Assembly (NCBI GenBank): GCA_948146395.1
Contig: OX411558.1
Span: 35,396,350 to 35,460,349, forward strand
Direction: 5' to 3'
DNA from: Fragum whitleyi
Lineage: Eukaryota > Mollusca > Bivalvia > Cardiida > Cardiidae
DNA: 64,000 nt
A program made the position numbers and the translations under genes. Numbering within the stretch: the stretch's first letter is position 1; each line of letters begins with the position of its first letter. The notes beneath the pieces were generated by a model, which had not been told where the DNA came from, ran no database searches, and worked only from the letters and a program-made list of their open reading frames with translations. Positions 56,385-64,000 of this stretch are shown here, one piece after another.

Positions 56385-56525
56385 AACCTTAGGTAGAGTT
56401 TCACAATATATCGGAACTCATGATCTTTCAAATGTTGACCGAGGTTTCATAATGTAATCATTAGAGAACCTCGGTTAACACTGTAAATAGTCATGATTTC
56501 CGAAACGTTTCTGAACTATTACTGG
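56385..56525. mobile_element. CCGCAACATTTCGGAA palindromic MITE
   Basis: Diverged arms; the centre shows a clean inverted pair, ACCGAGGTTTCATAATG and CATTAGAGAACCTCGGT. Confidence 0.7.
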
Positions 56526-56619
56526 TCTTCTATCTTAAATGCAAATTGTGACGTGCATAAGATTATTGACAAATGATACATTGTATGTAGATTTGAACAC
56601 ACAGAATATGGAAGACCAA

Positions 56620-56755
56620 GTGTAATACTACACTCTACATCCACAATTTAAAGTGAGTGATAAAAGGTCAATTTTGTCTATACACTGTATAGACAGAATT
56701 GACCTTTGATCACTCACTCAAACTTGTGGGTGTATAGTGTAGTCTTCTTGAAAAT
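56620..56755. repeat. Near-perfect palindrome of about 135 bp
   Basis: AATACTACACTCTACATCCA pairs with TGGGTGTATAGTGTAGTCTT, and GTGAGTGATAAAAGGTCAAT with ATTGACCTTTGATCACTCAC, around CTATACACTGTATAG. Probably a young foldback MITE; no sister in the window. Confidence 0.8.
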
Positions 56756-56782
56756 ACAAGCTACCACATTTTTCAAGGAGCT

Positions 56783-57212
56783 ACAGTAAATAACATCGTG
56801 AAATTGACAAGGTGAATGATTTTTGGGATGATTTTGGAATGAAATTAAATGAAAGTGATGGGTGAGTTTTGAGTGAAACTAAAAGGGGGGGTAATCCAAT
56901 TTGGCTAATTTTGTTCAGGATGAACAAAACTAGCACTCATTTATTACCTCCCTTTAGAAAAATATGCAAACAAGTTCTATAAATAACTTCATATTTCTCC
57001 AAGTACGAATCTTACGCTAAGCTTCAATTATGCGAGTGAATTCCCGATTTTTTTCTAGCTTTTCTATTTTCAAAGTAGTTGTTGATCTTACTTTTTAAAG
57101 TGATTTTTGTGCGTTTTGAATGAGTGTTTGGAATAAATGAATGGAGCGCTGAGTGAACGATTAGAATGGTTTTGATTGGGGTGAATGTCAATTTCACGAT
57201 GTCACTAACTGT
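56783..57212 (+). mobile_element. ACAGTTA-end MITE, near complete
   Basis: About 430 bp with inverted termini ACAGTAAATAACATCGTGAA and TTCACGATGTCACTAACTGT. Reference copy for the family. It also has an inner ATTTTGTTCAGGATGAACAA palindrome. Confidence 0.85.
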
Positions 57213-57504
57213 ACGTATAAGACATAAAACCTAATTACACTATGTGACAAGGATTTCTGTTTCATATCTCCACACACAAAAAAAGAAAAAATATCATTTT
57301 TTCCTATATATTTAATGAGGAGTCCAATTTTACTACAAAAAAAAAAAATGTTGCTTTCGAGATAAAGATCATCATTGGAAATACTCAGACTTTGTCAAAG
57401 CTATGTGGATATTATGTAAATTCATCAATGCAATTTTTATTTATACATACACTGTATTTACAATAAAGTAAAAATAAAAATGGGTTTGATTTTTTTTATT
57501 ACGC

Positions 57505-57715
57505 ATAGCCGCCCGCAGATCGAAGCGCTTCGGACTCGAAACTATTCGGGCCCTGGGTTTGATCCCCGACAGCGGAACATTTTCTCTCTGTCTTCCTCGA
57601 ATTGATGGATAATCAAACACCTATGTGGGATGACAAACTGGGGTTAAAGAAAGGATATCGTGGTAGTATTGGGGAGAGATATACCAAAAATCCATGCGCT
57701 CCAGCTGTCGGGTCA
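57505..57715 (+). mobile_element. SINE family 1, diverged
   Basis: GCAGATCGAAGCGCTTCGGA, GGTTTGATCCCCGACAGCGG and a degraded body with AGAGATATACCAAAAATCCA. Confidence 0.65.
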
Positions 57716-57904
57716 CTATATTTTGAAAATGCTTGCTATATGAGAATTGATCGTTTACAACCAAGAACATCAAGAAATTTATTTAGTGAATACTATTTGG
57801 GTGGTTTCGAAAGGAAATTATATGGCTGGGTTGAACGAGCTTTGATTTATATAAAGGAGAGGTAGTGAAAGGTCGTTTGTTTCGTTCAATTTTGGAATTT
57901 CAGG

Positions 57905-58045
57905 TGCGCTGACCCTTAATAGTTCCGCAACATTTCGAAAGTAATGAAGTTTAAGTGCTAACAGAGGTTTCCTGATGATTTCATTAAGAAAGACGCAGTG
58001 AAAGATCATGAGTTCCGAAATGTTGTGGAACTTTAACGGGTGGTT
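57905..58045. mobile_element. CCGCAACATTTCGGAA palindromic MITE
   Basis: TTCCGCAACATTTCGAAAGT and the inverse GTTCCGAAATGTTGTGGAAC around a TTTCCTGATGATTTCATTAA centre. Confidence 0.8.
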
Positions 58046-58349
58046 TGAACCTATCTAGATAACAACTTTTTAATATTATCTTTAATTTTTCATACATTTA
58101 TATAAATTTAAAAATCGCGGTTGCGCCTGAGAAAAGTTTTATAACCTCGGGCCCATGTTGACCTGTACTATAACCAATCTCTTTTTCTAGTGTTTATTTT
58201 TCGGAGTTCCCAGAAAGTCCCTTTTAGCGCGACAGGTCCCAATTTTATACTTACGAAAAGTTGGGCCAGCGGATATGATCATAAAAATGTAGGCTAAGGT
58301 TCTTTGCGCAATAAGCTTTGGTTAGTCTTTAGTGTGATGATTGATTAAT

Positions 58350-58490
58350 TCAGCCCTGCGTTCAGGATAACCAAACGGGGTAAACAGTTAGCTAATTATA
58401 CCCCGCTTTGCATGTGCCCTTGCGTGCAAAGTGGGGTATAATTGGCAAACTGTTTGCTCCGTTTTGTCATCCCGAACGCAAGGCTGGGTG
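58350..58490. mobile_element. Palindromic MITE with AAACGGGGTAAACAG arms
   Basis: GCGTTCAGGATAACCAAACG and the inverse TTTTGTCATCCCGAACGC. The core has mirrored TATACCCCGCTTTGCATG and CAAAGTGGGGTATA. Confidence 0.8.
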
Positions 58491-58758
58491 AAAATTACCT
58501 ATCAGATCAAATTTTTGACCAAAAATTCCAGAACGGATCCGGAATTAGGGTCCATCCATATAGCTCTTTTAATGGTGTTCAGTTGGGGCTTGTGTGCACG
58601 TTAATGAATTTCATCATAACTGAGGCAGCAAAATGCAAAGCCTGTACATTTGAAGAATTAAAGCTTTTATATTGCAAACGATATTTGTTGGCGAGAGAAA
58701 GAACAATTATCCGAAGCAGGTTGAAAATCATATTTATATTGCACTCTTTAATTAGCAA

Positions 58759-58975
58759 TTATAAATCAGAGACCCTGTCAGCACAATAACCATAGTGATT
58801 CACAGCTGTGAGTCTCGTGGGGTTCACGCAGGCCCTTTTTAGGGCATTGTCTATTTCTACCCTTTTTGAAGGGTCCACGGGTTTTGTTTTTCTCTGTATT
58901 ACAGCTGCATATGTACTATCCGGATCACAGGTACCGTCCGAGTTCTCATCCCAACAGGAATAGATAACTGCGTAA
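58759..58975 (-). CDS. Lipocalin copy 2, exon 4
   Basis: Acceptor CATTTTAG just above 58975; one base completes Ser, then 71 codons and TAA at 58761-58759. Holds four Cys: YSCWDE, GTCDPD, RACVNP, GYCADR. Confidence 0.9.
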
Positions 58976-61900
58976 CTAAAATGATAGATAGTTTATAAAT
59001 ACATTTGTGACCCGTCACGCAAAAAGGGACCATCTGCGTAGTGCGTGAAGTGTCGAACCTAGTCAGACTGCGCAAACAGCGCAGACTGACTAATGCCGAA
59101 ACTTTGAGCTTTTTGTTAATTTTCTGAATGATCAATCTACCTTTCGGGGGGAACTTGGAAAGAAAAACTCGGCGTCCTCTGGTTTGGCTGTACTATTAGC
59201 TGTACTAGAACCAATCTCTTTTTCAAATATTTATTTCAGCCGATATTTCAAACAACTGCTACATCCAGCGGTTTCCTGAAAAAATCCGCCTTCAGTGCTT
59301 CAACCCAAAATTTAAATTGATCATGTATTTACAGGGTAGGCCTAAATGATGGTTAAATGAAATTGTAATGTCGTGTGATTCTCCCCCGTGCTTTTATCAC
59401 ATAGTGGGTTACATTTCTTGTGACAATACTATTTTGTATGGTTTAAAATTAAACAATTATTTTCGTCTTTAAAACCGACCGATCTGATTGATCTTTAGAA
59501 ATATCAATTCCTCTTTGTATTTTTTGTATGCTTGCGCGCAGTTAAGTAGTTCTATAAATTTTTTCCCCAGATAAGTAAATCATAAGAAAAGGGGGGGTGG
59601 AGGTGTATTTACCTAACATTACCATTCTCCGGATTTATCAATTCGCTTCGATCATACACGACCATTGCTTTGCATTTTTGATTACGTTTTCATGCCGCGG
59701 CTATAGGAAAAAGAGAAACATTTCTCCACACTTGAAAAAGAATCGCTGATAAGCAGCAAACTAAAAAATTTAATTTATTTAACATTCTCTTACCTAACAT
59801 AATCTGTTTTAAGTATCCATCCAGGTTTCATCCCAATCTGTCTGCCTATTCTTGTATCAAAGTACATGGTCATTTTAGCTGGTTCATCAGGGATCGGCAT
59901 TTTAGCGTGACCTTTACCTTTGGGGCACCAACCACCGTAAAACTTGGAACCAACTGTGAAAAGATAAAATGAGCCTGTGCGTGACATTTCAAACAATTTG
60001 AAGTGTTCGAGAGGTACAAACATTGAGTAGCGTTGACAGCCAGATATTACAGACATAGTGTAAATATAGAGTCACCTGATGGTCTACAGATACTTTGAGA
60101 CCTTATCTATCTACTAAACGCATATAGTGAAGACTCTGGTCTGACTGTGCGGATGCACAGGCTGGTCAGAGTCTTTGCTTTGTGTATATTTGAAATTGTT
60201 AGAAATCTTACGCACAGGCTCAAATCAATAGTCTTGAAAAAATAAACGAGGTAAATGATATTTATTGATTTCAAGGAAAATAAATATTGGAGACAAAAAA
60301 TGTAATGAAATGGTGAACTATTTCGTTTACCATCTGCGCATGCCAATGGTTCTTACTCCACTCTGTACCCTACGAAATGAATAAATTAGAGTTGGAACAC
60401 TTTACATACAGTTAAAGACGTATAGTGAAATCGACAAGGTGGGTGATATTGGAACGATTTTTGAACGAAATCGAATGAGTGTGTGAAATGAGTTTTTGAG
60501 TGAAATAAAAGGGAGGTAATATAACATCGCTAATTTTGTTTAAAATATGTATACAGGTTCTTTGAATAGCTTCCTTTGTCTTCACGATTGCATAATACGC
60601 TTACAAAATTCAATTATGTCAGTAAAACTAGGTTCTTTCCTACCGATTTCATTTTGAATGTAGCTGTTGATCTTATCATTTATGTGATTTTGGAGCGTTT
60701 TTGAATGGTTTGAATGACTGTTTGGAATCAATAACTGGAGCACCGAGTGAGTGATTAAGAATGGTTTTAATTGAAATGACAGTCAATTTCACGATGTTAT
60801 TAACTGTACAATTATGTTCATTTACACGAAAATGACCGTGATTATCATTGTGAGAATGCCTCTAAAATTACGGTCTGCAAAATAAAATAAACACTTGTAA
60901 ATGAATAATTGGAACGAAGGACCTAGGAGGATGATATGTAAACAAAGAGTTTAAAATCTGAAATATAGTTTATTGTTAAATTTTACGATTTACGATACAA
61001 AAACGATCACGTAGCTTGAATGTGTTGTACCTACACGCTTTCAGGTCGTATGATCCATCGTTGTTCATCTCGAAAATTATCCTTGGGTCGTAGATCTCCG
61101 CAAAATACGATAATAATGAACTACCCATCGTCGTTTTAAAGGTTCCATACCATTTACCTGAAACATTATAACAAAGATGTAGTCTAGTTTCTTTGAACTG
61201 AAATTGACTTTTATGGAAAACTTCTTGAATATCAATACATTTATTTGGTACAATTATTAAATGATTCTTTAATTATGTATTAAATTCTAAACTGATATTC
61301 CGTCGATGGCGTATGCAGTGCGGGTGGGGTGGGACCAATCATAAATTCAATAATCTCAACGACAGATGTCAGTATACCGTGCAAAGCGGGGTTTCATTGG
61401 CAAACAGTTTGCACCGTTTTGTTATCCTGAACGCAGGGCCAAGAAAAGGGCTTATTGACGTAAAGAATTGAGCATGACTAGCCTATACTTTTAGAACAAC
61501 CTGACCAAGGCCTAAACTTTCTGCATTGTTCTATTCGGACCCTGTCGTAAAGCATTGAGCATGACTAGCCTATACTTTTAGAACAACCTGACCAAGGCCT
61601 AAACGTTCTGTAATGTTCTATTCGGACCCTGTCCTTTTATAAGTCTCATACATGTCATAAGTGGGAGTGTACAATCTTGAACTCAGCTGAAGTTTCGATA
61701 CTTTTGTCATTTAGTGGCGTTTCGAAAATAAACGGATGTACAGGAGAAAAAATAGCCATTTATGCTTGCATTATCATTAAGCCAATCCAATATATTACAA
61801 AGCTAGATATTTGAAACATTTATCCTGATTAATTTAAATTTTGCCTTAAAACAAATGGCCACTTTTCCAGACTCTTCAACCTGTCTGGTTCAAACTTACC

Positions 61901-62216
61901 CATATTGATTTCTATAGAAATTAGACAGTGAGGGTTAAGATCAGCCTGCATGTCTGTGCAGGCTGATCTTAGTCTGCATTATCTGCAAAAGCTTTATGTA
62001 CAGCAGTAATATGACACGTAAAACAATAGAAGTGTTATCGCACCCACCTTGAAAACGTTTCAAATCGAAATTTTCCTGAACAGGCAAGTCTACCAGACGA
62101 CACGAGGTTTTACTGGAAGATTTCGTCGGTTTCTTGGCACTCCGTCCATCCGTAAGTAACACGCAAACAAACAAAGTAAAGACTTTCACAAATATTGTCC
62201 GTAAATTCAGCATCAT
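58759..62216 (-). CDS. Secreted lipocalin, RBP4/purpurin-like (copy 2)
   Basis: Four exons on the minus strand (62216-62048, 61157-61035, 59953-59794, 58975-58759) join in phases 1, 1 and 2 to about 222 residues, close to RBP4 length. It starts with a clear signal peptide (MMLNLRTIFVKVFTLFVCV), then SCRLVDLPVQENFDLKRFQG and KWYGTF (GxW motif), GGWCPKGKG, GWILKTDYV, YAVIYSCWDENSDGTC, RACVNPT and HYGYC. All six RBP4-type cysteines are present. A ligand-carrier role outside the cell follows from the family; the ligand is unknown. It is the tail-to-tail paralogue of 47761-55095, with an extra intron in the GxW motif. A MITE ends 16 bp before the acceptor of its third exon. Confidence 0.9.
59007..59200. 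mobile_element. TGTGACCCGTC-end MITE, partial
   Basis: TGTGACCCGTCACGCAAAAA and CTAGTCAGACTGCGCAAACA match 50906-51178. The right end was not located. It lies in the last intron of lipocalin copy 2. Confidence 0.6.
59794..59953 (-). CDS. Lipocalin copy 2, exon 3
   Basis: Acceptor TCTTTTCACAG, donor AG/GTAAGA. 160 bp, phase 1 in and 2 out. Reads GSKFYGGWCPKGKGHAK and KPGWILKTDYV, aligning without gaps to exon 2 of copy 1. Confidence 0.92.
59971..60221. mobile_element. GAGCCTGTGCGTGAC MITE beside a splice acceptor
   Basis: GAGCCTGTGCGTGACATTTC and the inverse TTACGCACAGGCTC bound 251 bp, with an inner GACTGTGCGGATGCACAGGC hairpin. Its lower end is 16 bp from the AG of lipocalin copy 2 exon 3. 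Confidence 0.85.
60408..60807 (+). mobile_element. ACAGTTA-end MITE
   Basis: ACAGTTAAAGACGTATAGTG to TTTCACGATGTTATTAACTG, about 400 bp, in intron 2 of lipocalin copy 2. Confidence 0.82.
61035..61157 (-). CDS. Lipocalin copy 2, exon 2
   Basis: Acceptor ATGTTTCAG, donor GTAGGT. Two bases complete Gly, then 40 codons and one base: KWYGTFKTTMG, then IYDPRIIFEMNNDGSYDLKA. Matches the second half of exon 1 in copy 1. Confidence 0.88.
61375..61440. mobile_element. Half of a palindromic MITE
   Basis: CCGTGCAAAGCGGGGTTTCA and GTTTGCACCGTTTTGTTATC match the right half of 58350-58490. Confidence 0.6.
61456..61632. repeat. 87-bp tandem duplication
   Basis: Two almost identical units, each with GAGCATGACTAGCCTATACT and ACCTGACCAAGGCCTAAAC; the second starts 87 bp after the first. 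Confidence 0.9.
61930..61973. repeat. Short strong hairpin
   Basis: TAAGATCAGCCTGCA and TGCAGGCTGATCTTA separated by about 8 bases, in intron 1 of lipocalin copy 2. Confidence 0.75.
62048..62216 (-). CDS. Lipocalin copy 2, exon 1
   Basis: Starts with two Met codons (62216 and 62213). 56 codons plus one base, donor AAG/GTGGGT. Encodes the signal peptide, a Lys/Ser-rich linker and the first conserved Cys (TSCRLVDL). Confidence 0.88.
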
Positions 62217-62794
62217 TAAACTTGGTTTGATTGATAAACAAAAACATTTACTACGTGTTGATATTGTATACTATGGGAGAAAAGAATGTGTACTTTGGTA
62301 TGTTGAAACAAGAGCGAAGACAACTTTTCAACACGATAACAGATTTGAAAATTCAAAATGAAAACAACTGAAGGAAAGAAAAAGAGCTTCGTGGTAATAA
62401 TAGATTTCTCAAAGTTTGTCACCAGTTCTAACGATTTTTTGTCAATGAAAATAAAACAGACGACCAACAGACACCTGCAAATAAAAATATGTCTTCCTTT
62501 AATATAACCGATGTGCTGGTTGTGTTAAAATTGTGTGTGTGTTTTGACAAACAAGCACAATCTCTATATCCTTTCTTTGACAAAAGGTTAGCAGGATGCT
62601 TTAGCGTAGAATAGACCTTGGTAGTTATGCATATCTAGATAGTGTTTTATTTGACTTTCAGTATAGCGCATATAACCACTGACTCACAAGCCGTTATCAT
62701 TTTACTGATACGTAGTTGTATCTATATATGTAATATTATCAATGAATGGTCTGTCTGTTACACAGACAGTCTGTGTAATAACACGAGCAATAAA

Positions 62795-62830
62795 TAAGTA
62801 AATAAATAAATAATAAATAAATAAATATGG
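62795..62830. repeat. (AAAT)n microsatellite
   Basis: AATAAATAAATAAATAATAA run, slightly interrupted. Confidence 0.8.
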
Positions 62831-62952
62831 AAAGAAAGAAAGAGAAAAAATAAAAACTAAATAAATAATGACAGAAATACCGAGAAAACGTGTGTTAGTT
62901 GACGTCTTAATGACGTCATTAAGAATGCGACGTGTGTAAGATATGGATATCT

Positions 62953-63182
62953 TTGAACCCTTTGCTGTTTAATCCCTGCTTTTTACGTGCCTTTGATTTT
63001 ATGATTTAGAAAACATTGTGAAAAAAGAAGAAATTGCTTCTGTCAAGCAATTTCTTCTTTTTCCACACTATTTTCTACCCTACTGAATGGTTATTTTTCA
63101 AATTAAATCCACTTTAAATTTTCGTTTGCCAAACCTTTGAACTTGGACAGGTCCAAAATTTTGTAAAACAGGAAAGGGTTAA
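62953..63182 (-). mobile_element. TTAA-target MITE, copy D
   Basis: Inverse orientation, like copy B. The left end reads TTGAACCC instead of TTAACCC; the right end keeps GGGTTAA. Hairpin module at 63017-63068. Confidence 0.88.
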
Positions 63183-63189
63183 GGCTTTT

Positions 63190-63670
63190 AAGTATAAAAT
63201 ACAAATTTGTCTATGTGTGAAAAATGCATTCTCATCGTATCAACAAAATGAAAGATCGGTTCTAACAAGGGTTTAATAGTCGCCCTTCGAAATTTGAAAA
63301 TGAATACTGAGTAAATGTCAAATATTGCACGACGACATTGGTACATCAATGAATGGTGATCTAAATATCTAAAACGACCGATTGCTTAAACGTGTCGTTA
63401 CGGTGGTTTTGTCACAAGCCGACGACATCCAGAGTCCAATTTTCACATGACGACGTGTTTGATAAAATAGAGGTCAAAGACTGCAAATTGACACACTTGT
63501 AAACATGTACCTTGATACGGATGTTGGTGATTGGCGTTCTGATATTTGTTGGCATAGGGGTTAATTGATTACCACAATTTCGAAGTAAGCAGACGGCAAT
63601 TTGTAGTTTGTTTGAAATTTTAAAAAAATAATCGTCTTATTTGGAAGAAAAATATGTGGACACTGATAAA
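63190..63670. other. No feature seen
   Basis: Spacer between two MITEs; no ORF or repeat recognised. Confidence 0.45.
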
Positions 63671-63674
63671 AATG

Positions 63675-64000
63675 CTGTTAACAGCATCGTGAAATTGAGA
63701 AGACGAATTATTTTTGAATGATTTTGCAATGAAATTGAAAGAGTGATATTAGTGAAATTGAGTGGTATCAAGGGGAGATAATCCAATATCGCTATTTTTG
63801 TTCATGATAAACAAAACAAGAGATAGTATCTCCCTTTAATAAAATATGCATGAAAGTTCTATAAAAAGCTTCCTATTTCTTCAACAACCAGCCAGACGCT
63901 TAGAATTTCAATTATTTCAGTGAAAATGCGATTTTTTAGCTATATTTATTTTGAATGGAGCTGTTGATCTATCATTAGTGATTTTGAGCGTTTTTTTTAA
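63675..64000 (+). mobile_element. ACAGTTA-end MITE, cut by window edge
   Basis: Begins CTGTTAACAGCATCGTGAAA and follows 56783-57212 until the window ends. Confidence 0.78.

Noticed and set aside
57602..57865. 87-codon plus-strand frame
   Set aside because: Largely a diverged SINE family-1 body.
58442..58789. 115-codon plus-strand frame
   Set aside because: It starts in a palindromic MITE and reaches the antisense of the lipocalin copy 2 3' end; no splice or domain support.

Overview
This is a stretch of animal nuclear DNA: AT-rich, intron-bearing and full of small transposable elements. It is most likely from a bivalve mollusc or a close lophotrochozoan. The pointers are split genes with GT/AG junctions, tRNA-derived SINEs, and many elements built like the pearl (Helitron-type) family known from bivalves, with CCGT/ACGG microsatellite next to tandem repeats of about 145-165 bp and hairpins at the ends. 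The species cannot be told from the sequence alone.

Three host genes are supported exon by exon with matching intron phases. (1) 4620-13806 (+): five exons of a nicotinamidase (isochorismatase-like hydrolase) with all catalytic and metal ligands. It starts with a signal-like hydrophobic run and ends in a GPI-anchor-like tail. The first exon, with the start codon, was not found. (2) 47761-55095 (+) and (3) 62216-58759 (-): two secreted lipocalins with the six-cysteine layout of vertebrate plasma retinol-binding protein (RBP4/purpurin). They sit tail to tail about 3.7 kb apart and differ by one intron.

Most of the rest is mobile DNA. 1-3.8 kb: a direct duplication, one copy of which carries a TTAA-target MITE that the other lacks, plus a nested MITE pair. 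5-13 kb (introns of gene 1): LINE endonuclease remnant, pearl-like elements, a 163-bp tandem array. 14-21 kb: LINE 3' end, pearl-like mosaics, and a 2.6-kb element with a 145-bp repeat array inserted in a SINE. 21-29 kb: tandem pseudogene copies of a transposon-associated protein family, broken by a pearl-like element and by a 4.5-kb foldback element. 29-34 kb: a second foldback-type element, inverted gag fragments, SINEs. 34-41.4 kb: minus-strand remnants of multi-exon genes of the recombinase-like and SAMD3-like kinds found among repeats. 41.4-47.3 kb: a 2-kb pearl-like element inside a degraded MITE, a SINE and a LINE ORF1 remnant. 48-62 kb: the lipocalin pair, with several palindromic MITE families in introns and in the intergenic gap. 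62.9-64 kb: MITEs running to the window edge.

Coordinates of repeats are accurate to a few bases at best. Exon coordinates were derived by matching splice sites and phases by eye.
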